Position numbers and translations under genes: made by a program
Notes under the pieces: generated by a model
What the model was told of the DNA's origin: nothing
The model's database searches: none
What the model saw: the letters and a program-made list of their open reading frames with translations, nothing else
NCBI GenBank assembly: GCA_963556695.1
Contig: CAUWAG010000010.1
Coordinates: 6,324,001 to 6,388,000, forward strand
DNA: 64,000 nucleotides
Source: Anthostomella pinea
Taxonomy: Eukaryota > Ascomycota > Sordariomycetes > Xylariales > Xylariaceae
Direction: 5' to 3'
Shown here: positions 1-10,932 of the stretch, in pieces
Layout: every line of letters begins with the position of its first letter
Position numbering within the stretch: the first letter of the stretch is position 1

Positions 1-1515
1 CCATCCGTTGGTCTGGAGTTCTTTCTTCTCCTGAAGCTTCTTACTTTGCTCTTGTGCTGTTATCTGTTCGAACAGCTCAAGGTTCAGCTCCTGGAAATGC
101 TGTGCGTCGAACTCCTGTGTGTTGGCGCTGTCTGTGCTGGTCATCGTAGTGACGTGAACCTCGGGTTGTGGTCTGCCCTGTATCACAATTTGTATATCGT
201 CCTTGAATCGGTTGTAGTTGTCCGGGGCAAGGGGTTCAAGGTATTCTGGTCGTCCGCTGTCGTCGTAAGCCGTGACGTTTCTGTCCGATTCTTCGTCCTC
301 GCTGCCTGGCCACCCGTGAAGGTGAAGGTGAAGTTCGTATATGAAACATGTGTAACAGTAGCATCCCTTGCGGATTGCTGCTTGTGACTTGGCTGAATTG
401 GGGTGTGTAGGGCACGCTTTCTCTTCCGGATTATGATAGTATTCGTATTCCCCTTCTGGAATGCGAGGTTCTTAAGAAGTGCTGGCCCTGGCCATCATGC
501 TGACCTCCTGCTCGTTATTGTATCCCGAGCGTGTTATAGTGGCAATCTGCTGCTGGGGTTCTGGTACCTTTTGCCACTAATTGTTGTTCTTTTGTAGAGA
601 GCGGTATTCCCTTTTGTAGTACCTGTTCTTCCCATAGTTATAACATTTGATGTCCTTCTTGTCGTATTTGGTGGCATCAAGGTCCATAGGTCCTGAATGG
701 TATCTTGTTGCAGTACTGGGTACCTTAGGGGTACAGCTTTGATTGTTATATCGTCACTTTCTTATATTTGGTTTAATAAAGGTCCTGACTCCTAAGCTTT
801 ATTTCTTTACCTGTCGCTCATAAAGTCTGTTGTTAATTTTGACCATTTGTGTGACATAGTTATCTAGTTTATGGGGTCGCTCAGTCTTGGACACTTCGTC
901 CTTGATGTCATCTGAGTCCGGTATAGAACTGTGCCATGAGAGCATCTTCGTTAGTCTAGTCAGTTTGAGACGCGGCCTGTTTGAATTCTGTTGCGTATTT
1001 ATATGCTGATCCTTGCTGTCATAGCGTCATGAGTCGTAGTTTCGCTGACCTGGCTTCGTCAGGGTTTCCAAATGTCGGCCTGATTTTTTTTTAAAATAGT
1101 AGTAACTCTGGAAGACTCTGTTAGTCTCGTCTTCTTGTTTGTCCTTGTCTTTGTCGAGGTAGTTCCTCATGATTGGTTTGAACCATTCCAGGGCATCGCC
1201 CTTAAGGAATCCTGCCACGCAGAGCACCTTGTCTGGTTCCGTATTGATCTGGTGTACGTAGAACCTGAGGTAGGCCTTGGCCTAGGTAAGGAAGCGTTGG
1301 ACGTTGCTATCCTTCCCATTGTAAGAAGCTGAAAGGGGTAACTTGTACCCACTGTTCCCTGTCACTGGGGCTGCCATGACTTGTGCTTTCAGCTGCTGGT
1401 TACTGCCTTTAAGTTACTGGATCCTGGACTGGAGTTGTTGTACCATGCGGACCAGGTCCTTGGGCGACGTGGTCGGCCCACTCGTTGTGCTTCCTGCGGG
1501 GGTTTGAGGTGCCAT
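1..1515 (-). pseudogene. Decayed Gypsy-type gag
   Basis: Reading the minus strand from an ATG at 1513-1515 gives a retrotransposon Gag. A capsid-like stretch around 1130-1260 contains the motif AGFLKGDALEWFKPIMRNYL. Further on, at about 610-680, is a ruined CCHC zinc knuckle reading CYNYGKNRYYKREY, where Cys, His and Cys are all replaced by Tyr. The frame is interrupted by TAA near 1415 and TAG near 1285, both positions where a Gln codon would fit. All these changes are C-to-T or G-to-A, as expected from RIP. The N-terminus begins MAPQTPAGS and is followed by a Q-rich helix. Pol is not visible; it would lie beyond the left edge. Certainly non-functional; the family assignment rests on my recognition of fungal Gypsy Gag proteins. 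Confidence 0.75.
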
Positions 1516-1575
1516 TATTGAGTCGATATTGCCCAGCAGTCGTCGTGAGTACTAACTGAACAAGAGTGATCAAAA

Positions 1576-2251
1576 TGTGACGAGCCGTCTAACCTATAAG
1601 GCTAAAGGTGTGACGGAACGCTCACCATAACCACCATGCCACAGCTGTTCCTTCCAAAAGGATGCCGAATATCAAGCGTGGCAGCTTGACATTCAATGGT
1701 GGTACATGTACTCATGCCCGGGCTCCAGGACTCACCACATGGGCTACCTATACCAGACCATGACAAAAGGGTTCTATAGGGTTTATGTTCTGAGGTAAGT
1801 CAACACAAAGAACGATAGAGGCTTCTGTCGACTAGAAGACACTTAGATACTGGGGCTTGGTCTGATCCAGGGGATTACTGTATAGTCGAGTCATCAGGAG
1901 ATTTCTCCCACCTTAGGGTTGGCTAAGATGCTTAGATTGATCACTGAGGTAGAGACTGTCTATCTGTCTAGCCAGGAAATATCTATCCTTATATATCCAA
2001 TCTCTCCCTCACTGATAAGGTGTGCTCACCATTGCTCGCGTGAGCAGACATGAGCAACCTTCCCCTGCTCACTGTTGCTCGCGTGAGCAGACGTGAGCAA
2101 CTCTAATCACGTGATCTTAGCTCTCTAGATCACGTGCCTGGATGCCCTGCGCTGTTCTGTATTGTGTCCCTATTCTAATTGGGTTTCCTCATAGGTAATC
2201 CTTTTCCCTTCAGGCCTGCCTACAGGCCCGTGGTATTGTTGGTTCGTAACA
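1576..2251 (-). mobile_element. Probable 5' LTR of the Gypsy element
   Basis: On the minus strand this 676 bp stretch begins TGTTACGAACC (2251) and ends TCGTCACA (1576), giving TG...CA ends with similar short inverted termini, and it sits directly upstream of the gag start at 1515. Position and termini fit a 5' LTR. The partner LTR would be outside the window, so neither the boundaries nor a target duplication can be confirmed. It contains a local near-duplication of a TTGCTCGCGTGAGCAG motif at 2032-2096. Confidence 0.45.
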
Positions 2252-2824
2252 CCCGGGAAGCGGCTCGGAATTACAGACTGTGATAGATTGAACTAGGCGA
2301 TGGGCCATTAATGGAAGAGCAGATAAGGCACAAAAGGACGTGGTGGGACAGGCAGACTGTTTTCTCTTTCCTTATCATTGTTTCTAAGCTCTCATAGGAA
2401 CGTCAGCGAGGGACATGGGCAGATTGTGACGGAAAGAAATAGACCGATAGACAGCATATTAAATTTCGAACATGGATTTTACAGATTATAAACTAGTGAA
2501 AAGCTGGTTTAGTAAGATTAGGAATTCGAGAATTCAACACCGTTTCAAGTAAAGCTCTATCATTTAAAATGGCTTTCTAATAAATTGTTTTGTTTCTATT
2601 TGCAAAAGAAGGGGTCTCTTTAACCCCTGTCGCGCGAGTCGTCGGCGGCCGAGGTGATCCCTAAACCGGGCTGACCGGCTCGTTTATTAAGACCCACGCA
2701 TAACGTCATCCCGTCACGAGACCGAGCCGGAAAGCCGGATTCAATCCGTCTGGCACCCCGTCTTCTCAGGCTCTTCCAACCTTCTTTTCCCTCACTCACT
2801 CACAAGTGGCGCATAGGGCCCAGC
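2252..2824. other. Intergenic, no gene seen
   Basis: No ORF with recognisable content. The left half is AT-leaning; the last 150 bp become GC-rich and pyrimidine-rich before the ATG at 2825, as expected of a fungal promoter and 5' UTR. Confidence 0.5.
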
Positions 2825-3540
2825 ATGGAGACAACGACAATTACCTTTCATGTCCTTGGAGAGCGCGCAGCCGCCAGCGGCGGCGGCGGCGGCGGCGACC
2901 ACCATGATGGCCATGTCAACAATTTGCCTACAGGGGCCGTAGTGGTGATAGTGCTCGCCTTTGCCTGGCTCCTCTTCTTCTTCGGGACTCTCCTAGGGGA
3001 GATCGTAGTCGGTAAGTTGAAGTAATACCGTGATAGTCTCGGACGCAAACTACTAACACGCATCCCTCTACAGAATGCATGCGCAAACACCACAACGGCG
3101 GTCCCTTCCGCCCAGGTCGCATCCTCATAGGGACACTGAGGACAGTGACCTTCGCAGACCCATGCGCCCGCTTACTGCGCAAAGCGGGCTTGTCATGCCC
3201 CTGCTCGTGCTTCCCGGAACAGAAGAAGCGAAGCGTGTATAACGAGGCGGAGGAGGGACAGTATGCGATGATGGTACAGCGGCATCGGTCCGTTCTTGCT
3301 GGACAGCATGTTGATGATAATAATGCCGCACATGGCGGCATCACTCCGAGGATCGGTGGTTGGAACGGGGACGAGGACGAGATGCCTCCACCGCCGCCGT
3401 ACGGGCATTCGGACACAGCCAGTAGGGTAATAGGGCCGGACGATGTAACGCCAGCTTCTGCTGTGCAGCGCGAAGGTCTACCACCTTTACCGCCGCCGCC
3501 ACCGTACCAGGCCCCCTCTCCTAAGGTGGACACCAATTGA
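2825..3540 (+). CDS. Single-pass membrane protein with two PPxY motifs (possible Rsp5/NEDD4-type ligase adaptor)
   Basis: Two exons, 2825-3011 and 3074-3540, joined over a 62 bp intron (GTAAGT donor, CTAAC branch, CTACAG acceptor), give 217 residues. Residues 1-35 are a short polar N-terminus with a Gly run. Residues about 36-58 are one hydrophobic span (VVVIVLAFAWLLFFFGTLLG), followed by a basic cytosolic flank. The tail is hydrophilic and ends in two proline runs, each finishing in PPPPPY, i.e. PPxY motifs. PPxY is the ligand of WW domains in Rsp5/HulA-type ubiquitin ligases, and small one-pass proteins with tail PPxY motifs are a known adaptor layout. Function is inferred from architecture only; I do not recognise an orthologue. 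The long antisense frames over this gene are shadows. Confidence 0.7.
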
Positions 3541-4263
3541 GTTCACAGTAAAGATTTGAGACTGCACGAATGGGGGATTCATGAAGCGGCCAGGACATAC
3601 ATACCCCAGGCCCCGCTCGTTCCAGGCGTGATCGCAGGCGACTACAAGCAAGCAACTCGGAGTACGCTCCGTGCATGACTCGGCGGGAGGAGCACCACAG
3701 ACTTGCAGCACCGCCGTGATCAGCCGGCCTCCCTCGCGGCAGAGGTCCGAGCCGAGACGGCCCGGGTTGCCGAGCACGCCGTCCACCCCCCACCCCTCCC
3801 TACGACGCCGAGCAAACTCCACACCGTGCAGCCAGGCTCCCGTCCTGCCTTGCTGAGGCCATAGCGCTCGAGCGAGCGGCGAGATCGATGGCCAGTACCG
3901 CACGTAGTTAGTTGGCTACGCACCCGTGCGACGTCTCGCCCAACTACAACTACGCTGCCCATGGACGAACGAAACCCAGACGAAGCGCCACAGTGCCGAG
4001 GGCCTCGATCTTGGCCGTCGCGGTCAGAATGGGCGTGTGAGCGGCTTGGTTAGTACTTAAGATTGGAAGAGCCCGAGGATGTCAACGCCAAGGTGCAGCT
4101 CGTTGCCTTGGGTTGTGTGCGGACGGAGCAGCCCTCGACGTCGTCCTTGAGCGCTTGGACGGCCGCGTTGTTGAAGAATACGCGAAAGCTTGGGGTTCCT
4201 TAAAGTGCAGTCAACTTGGCGACTGTGCAGTGGACATGATTTATATTATTGCGTAAAACACTT
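3541..4263. other. Intergenic between convergent genes
   Basis: Contains GC-rich open frames on both strands (3487-3960) but no domain, intron structure or recognisable protein. It probably holds the 3' UTRs of the PPxY gene and of the minus-strand gene ending at 4264. Confidence 0.4.
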
Positions 4264-5151
4264 CTAGAACTTGTTCATAGCATCATTAACCATGTCGGAG
4301 CCAAATGTTGCTCCAGCACCCCACAAAGCCGCATTACCAAACTTGGACCCAAGCTTCTTCGCCCATTCGTGATGCTAGGAACCAGTCAGTTTCCCTCTCG
4401 AACCCGCCTCGCACTGGGAAAGGTAACAACAAAGCTTGCAATAACTACGTACCTTGGGATTGTTTGGGTGGGCAGGATTGTTTGGATCTTGAGCCTGCTG
4501 AGCGATTTGTGAGGGGTTGAATTGCTGCTGTCCCTGGGCATATCTCGGATCGATGCATTGTGAAGGTTGCCCATTAGGTTGCTGATATTGTCAAAGCTAT
4601 CATCTTATTCTGATGGTCGAACTGCTAACTCACAGGCAATTGTGCTTGGATGGACTGCAGTTGCGGCGGAGACAGGACGCCTGATGAGGTAAGGAACTCC
4701 TAGAAGGAAACATCCCAGTTAGCTAGTTTGCCATCAAAAAGACAAAGAATAGGGGTGGTTTCTGATTCCGGCGATCTCTCGTCTTTCTCCAAATGGGTAG
4801 CCCGGCATCTTGAAAGGCAGAACGGAACAGTGGCTGCGTTGCTAGCTTTCAAGAGCCCTGGGCCCGCAACCTCATCGCACAGGACTTTCCAGGGAAACCC
4901 AAACATTAGGGCAACCGAGGACGGAGATGATGAGGCCCGTCCTGGTGTCAATTCCCAAGTCCGCCCAAAGGCATTGTGAACCGCATCAACTCTTTAGTAG
5001 CTCATATGGCTAGGTCTGAGGGAAGATTTTCTTCACCACGGCTTGTGTCGAAGGAACATTGAGGATACGAGATTCGGATTCGGATCCCTCCACTCACGAG
5101 TTCAGTCCTGATCGTTCCCAAGGAACGGTTGACTTGGGCGGCGTCAGGCAT
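4264..5151 (-). CDS. Lsb1/Pin3/Csh3-like protein lacking the SH3 domain
   Basis: Four in-phase exons on the minus strand: 5098-5151, 4634-4699, 4453-4581 and 4264-4374 (119 residues). The N-terminus reads AQVNRSLGTIRTELEFL, the hallmark N-terminal helix of yeast Lsb1/Pin3 and fungal Csh3. The C-terminus, KLGSKFGNAALWGAGATFGS, matches the conserved Ala/Gly tail of the family. A Gln/Pro/Asn-rich linker joins them. In the family an SH3 domain follows the first 40 residues. Here that point is only a 52 bp intron (4582-4633), so the SH3 domain is absent. Intron 1 (4700-5097) is long, 398 bp, and contains no SH3-coding sequence that I could find. All donors (GTGAGT, GTGAGT, GTACGT) and acceptors are canonical and every junction is phase 0, so it looks expressible. 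It may be an SH3-less paralogue or an actin-regulator derivative. Confidence 0.75.
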
Positions 5152-6555
5152 CGTGTAATGGCAGACAATGTAGTGTTGGGTAGAGGAAAATTGAGGTCGA
5201 CAGGTGGTTTGTAGATACTTGATGGTTGTGGTGGTGGTGGTGGTGGTGGTAGTGCAAGATGTGAAGATAGTGACGTCAAGTTGGAGTTAGCGGGGTGGGA
5301 CAAATGCGCGAAAGTTGGATAATGCCCGATGTTATCAGCTCGAAGTTGGGAGTTCGTGCCTTGTAACGTTATTCCTCGCTGAGTACGGACTCGTCTGGAA
5401 AAGAAATCATTTCCTCATGATCGGTATGGGTTGTCAAGGAACAGCAACTCGACTGAAGCGACTACCGGACTTGAGTGGACTTGATCGAAGATAAGTCCGC
5501 GAGATCGATTTGGAGGAATACTAAACTTCGCGGTGTGGTAGGGTTTCAGTTAATCTCTGAAGTTGCAATCCTCGCGCCCGAACGAAGGTTACGGGCATCG
5601 TGAAGCTCCACGGGTGCGTACCTTTGGAATTGGCCAGTTCTCTTTAACCTCATTACCATGTTCGTGTGGGCCACTCACTGGAGCTCTTACTCAGACCCAA
5701 CCCTTTCCAAATGCAGCGGCAGACCCTACCATTGCCCCAGACAAGACATGTCTTTCCCACTGTGGGATGTCAGCCCGAAACCAAGAGTCACGATGGGACC
5801 GGCAGGATACACACAGACACAAGGACAAATTGTGGCGTCGGTACGACAGCTTCTCCCCCGACGTGGGAGAGCGTGTGCCTCACCATAGAGGGGAGGGAGC
5901 CGCGACATGCAATCGAGCTGGGGCAGGACGAGGAGCTGGAGTCACAGATACAGAAACATGTCGTTGATTGAGCACAGCACCGAGGAGCCACGCGGCTCTT
6001 CAAAGCTTGAGAACTGGCAGGAGAGGTTGGCGAGGAGAAGGCCGTGAATATATTTCGAATGCTTATGCATCAACTTTGTGATGTGGCGCGCATTCCGAAC
6101 GGGAGTGACGACCGGCGGTAATTGATCATGGCTCCCAGAAGGCCCGAGTGAGGGCTTCTTAGGTAGTCGTAGGGAGGTTAGTCGAACATGATAGATAATA
6201 TGCTCGAGTTAAAGTGTGTGGTTAAGAAGCTCTTCCCCGGTAACAGCATTAGCTCAACAAGGAAGAATATGAGTACAGGAGATGAGAGAATATCACCGGG
6301 TGACTGTTGGATAGATTCGTGGTCATGGACGGTACTCCTGCCACCCCCTGAAACCCATAATAGCGGCCAACGCTGCGACGTTGAACGGTACAGATTAGCA
6401 ACTTCCACGATCTGCATATGTAGCCGCTGTTGCAAAGAGCCGCCCATGGCACGCGCCCTGTCATATTAGTGGCGACGAGAGACCTACTCCCTTCAAAACC
6501 CTATAGTCTGAAGCGTAGGCAAAACCAGAGTGACAAGAACATTAGTTTGTTCAGA
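5152..6555. other. Intergenic, no supported gene
   Basis: 1.4 kb upstream of the minus-strand Lsb1-like gene and downstream of the flavin-reductase gene. Several overlapping frames of 60-130 codons at 5563-6003 and 6178-6470 show no domains or codon regularity. A short GGT/GTG microsatellite (about 5223-5250) lies in the Lsb1-like 5' region. Confidence 0.4.
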
Positions 6556-7714
6556 CTAGCCGTTATTCCCATTGGTCTGTCTACCCGAGCCTTCTACTCC
6601 CCCAGCTTCTACCGGCTCTTCCGGGCGTATCGCCTTGTCCGCGACCGGGCTCCTATCAAGAAGCGGCTCCCCAATCCTTCTATATGCTCTATCAACATAA
6701 ACCAAAGCATGTGCCCCTTCCGGCGCCTGCTCTCCCGCCACGATATCCCGGACATCGCCGACGACAATCGCATTCTGATCGATCTCATCCGCGCGCCTGT
6801 AGAGTGTGCACCTGAGCACATGCATTATGCCTTTCCCCTGCAGCAACGGTACAGACATGACCGCGTCCAAGGGATCGTCTCGGTTGCAGAGCGGTCTCCC
6901 GGTAGCCTCTTGGTCGAACTCCTGCTCCCATGCATCTCGGCCTTGGACCTGGACATCCAACTCCATCAGGCCCTCAAAGACACCCCCATCCGGTCCGGCG
7001 GCTTGCGCGTCCACCCGCCGGTAATTACCCCGTGTAAACAGGTCCGCGACCCTAGCACCATGCTCGCTGCCCGCCAGTATATGCACATTAAAAACACCAC
7101 AGCTCCTGATCGCGTTGTAGGTCGTGCTCGGCAACGTGACGTTGAACGCGACACGGGGGATGGGCTTAATGCACAGCGAGGTCATGGAGGAGACGGTCAT
7201 GGCTCGCGGGACCGGTCGCTTCAGGTCTTTGTCTTCGAGAGGGGTGTTCGAGTCGAGCTGCTGTCGATATGTATTGTCCAATGTCGTGATTACAACCACT
7301 GGGTGAGGTATCTGGCGCATTACATCGCGCATGGGCTGTAGAAGGTCGCCGGAACGAGCAGATCCCGTGTGTTTCTCAGCTTGGGAGTGTACGGGGACTC
7401 GACGTGTGGTTTTCGTTACATCGTCTGCATCGAACGTATCTAAGCCCTTAGAACATCAGCGTCTAATCATTATTGAGCTCATCCACAGAGTCTAGCGCAC
7501 CTTTCTCAACCCGCGATGATGGACCCGGTCCAGAGCTCTTCCATCTTATTATGGAGGAGTAGCTTCCACCAGCCCCAGAGCTCATCCCAAAGAGAGCAGC
7601 AGCATTGCGTGGAAAGGGGGACCCCATTGTCCGGCACAGACCACGGAGACTCTTCATTTCAGCCCATGAACGGCATGCAGATAATTCGTCGAAAGCCGGC
7701 GTGGCCTTCTTCAC
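6556..7714 (-). CDS. Flavin reductase-like (FMN-binding split barrel) protein, probably mitochondrial
   Basis: Exon 1, 7501-7714, and exon 2, 6556-7439, are joined over a 61 bp intron (donor GTGCGC, acceptor CTTAG, phase 1), giving 365 residues. After an N-terminus rich in Arg, Ser and Ala (MKSLRGLCRTMGSPFPRN), which looks like a mitochondrial presequence, comes the signature of flavin reductase-like domains. It reads LLQPMRDVMRQIPHPVVVIT, then AMTVSSMTSLCIKPIPRVAF with the typical Ser/Thr loop that binds FMN phosphate, then GVFNVHILA. The family (flavoprotein oxygenase/NADH:FMN reductase group) binds FMN and reduces or oxygenates small substrates. The natural substrate is unknown. The start could be Met1 or the Met at residue 20. 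Without the intron the N-terminal third of the domain would be lost behind a TGA, which supports the splice. Confidence 0.75.
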
Positions 7715-8063
7715 TGGAGGTTGTCAAGTTCACTGAAAGGAGCTCCATGTCGACGGGAGGCAAGCTTTGGAAATCTAGAGCTAGGGTCGCGATAACGATA
7801 AGAAGCTCCAGCGCCAGCTGCCCGGAACTACTGCAAGACCCTGTATCGGGCCGGCAGCTCTACGAATTTCAAGACTTCATCTCGGAAGTCCAAACCGAAA
7901 CTTCGATCTCTAACCGGCGCACTCACACACTGCGCTGCAACAACCTGCCAACTCTCGAGGCAGCACGACCTCGCCATTCGTTCCACTCCTTCAACGTCGA
8001 CAAACCACCAGGCGGCCAGGAAAACAATAGAGCCCACGCGCGAAACACAAAACACCACACACA
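7715..8063. promoter_or_regulatory. Shared promoter region of divergent genes
   Basis: 349 bp between the divergently transcribed flavin-reductase-like gene and MRPL36; both encode probable mitochondrial proteins. No defined binding site could be assigned. CACACA-rich sequence precedes the MRPL36 start. Confidence 0.4.
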
Positions 8064-8597
8064 ATGGCGACCCGCTTCCCCAGCGCCCTCCCCCGGCGCC
8101 CATCCGCTATACCAACCACGACCACAATCACCACCTCCCACACCCCCCTCTCCCACACCCCCTCCCGAGCCGCGACCATAATCCGCCGCCCCAGACGCCC
8201 CTACACCTTCACGCAGCTAGTCCAACTATCCGACGGCAGCACCTACACCATGCGCACCAGCTCCCCTGTCGGTTACTACAAGAGCACCAAGGACACGCGC
8301 AACCACGTGCTGTGGCAGCCGAGCGAGAAGTCGCTGCGCAACGTCGAGGTCGACGAGGCCGGCAAGCTGGCCGCGTTCCGCGGGCGCTTTGGAAGGGGGT
8401 GGGATGCTGAGAAGACTGGGGATGGTGGGGAGGAGGGGGCTTCTGCTGCTGCTGGAGAGGGAGTTGGAGGGGAGGCTGGCGCTGAGGCGGGAAGGAAGGA
8501 GGAGGGTACTGGGGATTCGCTGGCGGATATGATCGCTGGGTACTCGACGCCGCAGCAGAATATCAAGGAGGACAAGCCGCTTCGCAAGAAGAAATAG
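8064..8597 (+). CDS. MRPL36: Mitochondrial large-subunit ribosomal protein bL31m
   Basis: Uninterrupted 177-residue protein. Residues 1-45 are rich in Ser, Thr, Arg and Pro and serve as a mitochondrial import signal. The core at about 46-115 (YTFTQLVQLSDGSTYTMRTS, then RNHVLWQPSEKSLRNVE and FRGRFGRGWD) is the fungal bL31m/MRPL36 family. The C-terminal third is a low-complexity Gly/Ala/Glu segment followed by a conserved-looking DSLADMIAGY patch and a basic KKK end. It acts in the mitochondrial ribosome central protuberance region. The start at 8064 is chosen because it sits at the head of the presequence; the longer frame upstream lacks conservation signals. Confidence 0.88.
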   Translation: MATRFPSALPRRPSAIPTTTTITTSHTPLSHTPSRAATIIRRPRRPYTFTQLVQLSDGSTYTMRTSSPVGYYKSTKDTRNHVLWQPSEKSLRNVEVDEAGKLAAFRGRFGRGWDAEKTGDGGEEGASAAAGEGVGGEAGAEAGRKEEGTGDSLADMIAGYSTPQQNIKEDKPLRKKK

Positions 8598-8916
8598 GGG
8601 TTGGACTTGGCGCGAAGATGAGCACCAGGGGTGTGAAGAGGACGAGTGACAGGATATGGGGGACGACTTGTTATATATGGAGGGAAAGCAGCTGTTGGCC
8701 CTACGCAATTTGGCTTCTACTGTATGATTGTGCGGTATGAGGGAGACGATAAATGTGGCAGCATCGACGTTTCTGTCTGTTGTAGCTATATGTACAACAT
8801 TGTATACACCCGCCCCTAGACTGCGCTGCATTACTGGCACTTTTGTAAGGATATCAGATATAATACCCCCAAACACTCTGCATCACTCCCTTGTCCGAAG
8901 CCTCATCAATGGTCAC

Positions 8917-10932
8917 CTAGTCCGAGTCTTCATCAATGGTAGCTCGTGCTCGATCTACAGCCGTATTGCCACGACCAGTCGACTTGTCGGCGGTCTCGAT
9001 CACGGGTGGACGATAGAATACAGTTTCGTCGTCTTCGGCGTCCAATTGCATCAGAAACGTCTCCCACTTCTCGATCAACTATTGAGAGGTCAGTTCTATT
9101 CATGGAGTCGGGAAAAAGGCTGAAAAGGCTTACTTCTTTTTGTGCCTCAACAGCACTTTCCAGGAAGGTTTCGACCGAGGACTTGAAATCCTCCACCTTT
9201 TCGCGCTCAAATCGATCAATCTCCGCACGCATCAGTCTCCCCATATCTTCGAACAACAATCTAGCCTGGTGAACTTTCCGCTCGGCGTCCGCAACCTCAG
9301 CGCCAACTGCATTGAGGCGATCCTGCTGGGACCGTCCCTGCCTCAGTAGTTTGTCTTGGCCAGCTTTGCGTTTCTGCATGTCGGACTCCGCGTTGTGCCA
9401 TGCGTAGAAGGCCTTTTGCCGTTGCCCGAAGGACTGCTTTACGCTGCCGATGAGGCGGATATACTCGTCGATGGTAATACCAAACGTCAGGACATCCTGC
9501 TGGGCTTGTCGATCGTAGACGTCTCTTATCGTGAGCTGTAGATCCGACAAGGCATCAAGTGGGCCTGAGAGTGTAGGGCTCAGCTCAACTGTCGAGAGTG
9601 CGTGTAGCGAGGCAGAGAAGTCTCCGGCTGCCTCGGACATAGCCTTCCGTTGGCCTACCATAGTATCCATAGACTTCATGAGTGCTTTCAGCTGGTTTTC
9701 GAGTGCATCAAGATAAACGCGTCGATCGTGAAACCACTGGAACAATCAGCATTTGCCCAAGATCCGGTCAACTTAATGAACTTACATCATCTTGCTCGAC
9801 GAATTTACTGCCGCCTCCCACATTGATACCAAGTGAACCCCACATGCCCTTGCTCTCGCCAGGTATGGGCTCCCTTCTCTCCTTGTGCTTGACATCGACG
9901 CTAAAGGACTCGCTCTCTAAGAATAGCTTCAGGTCGGGATCGCGCTGCAGCGTGGGATGGGCCGCGATCTTATTACACATTTTTTCTAAGGCGGCTCGAC
10001 GGGACTCGACGAAATTGGTCTCGAAACGATTGAGCGCTTGCTTCTCGGGCGGCGGAGGCACGATAACACCAGGATTGTTCCCATGCATTGTGTTATAAAG
10101 CCAAAGGAAGTCACGGTATCGTCGCTTGACCTCGAACTCGGACTGTTTGTATCCCTTCGACGTAGTCTAGATCTAGTCAGTGTTTGGCCTGTGGCCATGT
10201 GTGCGCGGCTTCAACCTTACCCGTGTTCTGACAGAGTAGACAATATGCGAACTAGTCAAGTCTCCAACCTTGTGCGGATCACCGACAGCGATATGGAAGG
10301 AAGGTTTCGCTGCCTGTTCGACACTGACGCTCGGCTGGGCGCTGGCACGCACGGGGCTCGGCTTGGCGGCTTGAACTGGCGGAGGCGCTCTGGGGCCAGA
10401 TGGGCGGTCGTACTCCTCGTCATCAATGCGATGGGGATCTCCCGGCCCGGCTCTCTTCTGTTGCGGAGGCTGGGGCATAGTCGTTCGAATGACCATCTGT
10501 TCCTTCTGAGGCGGAACGGGAGGTTCGTCGGCTTGAGAATCGGCTCCGGGACCTGCATTATTCCCTAGAGGACCCAACGGGCCGAGCGGATCATCGACAG
10601 CCTCGAGCTTGGTGGGTTGAGCAACAAGACGGCGCACCGGGGTTCTCGGTCCCCTGGCGATGGTAGGTGATTTCAGCGATGCCCCTGATTGTTGGGAAGT
10701 CTCGGCTTCCTGAGCTTTCGAGGAGCCATCTACAGCACAGAGACGGGTCAGCAACTGCTGCGGCGAGCGAGGGTTGGAACGAGCGACGGACTGTCGGTGC
10801 TGGAGGCAGCAGGTTTCGAGATGGACTGCGAAGGGACATCTAGTGGGCAGTCAGCAGAGCGCGGGCGGGCTGTGAGACCGTGTGGGCTATCGTACCGCCC
10901 CATGGCGAGTCTCCTGCTTCTCCTAGATCCAT
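8917..10932 (-). CDS. VPS5: Retromer sorting nexin Vps5 (SNX1-like, PX-BAR)
   Basis: Six exons on the minus strand: 10896-10932, 10792-10839, 10221-10729, 9786-10166, 9134-9736, 8917-9078. All are joined in phase, giving 579 residues. It opens MDLGEAGDSPWG, as fungal Vps5 does, and is followed by a Pro/Ser-rich disordered N-terminus (to about residue 130). The PX domain (about 150-270) contains VGDPHKVGDLTSSHIVYSVR, FEVKRRYRDFLWLY and a PPPPEK loop for PI3P binding. A long helical BAR region (about 330-560) and an acidic tail complete the protein. Vps5 pairs with Vps17 and tubulates endosomal membranes for retromer recycling. Donors include one weak GTCCGT (intron 2, 10730-10791); that junction is the least certain. 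Stop TAG at 8917-8919. Confidence 0.92.

Noticed and set aside
2928..3536. 202-codon minus ORF
   Set aside because: Antisense to the PPxY gene, which has a proper intron and membrane span.
5563..6003. Overlapping 100-134-codon ORFs on the plus strand
   Set aside because: Three overlapping frames with no conserved motif, no codon preference and no splicing evidence.
6430..7341. 303-codon plus-strand ORF
   Set aside because: Antisense of the flavin-reductase-like gene, whose conserved FMN-binding motifs are on the minus strand.
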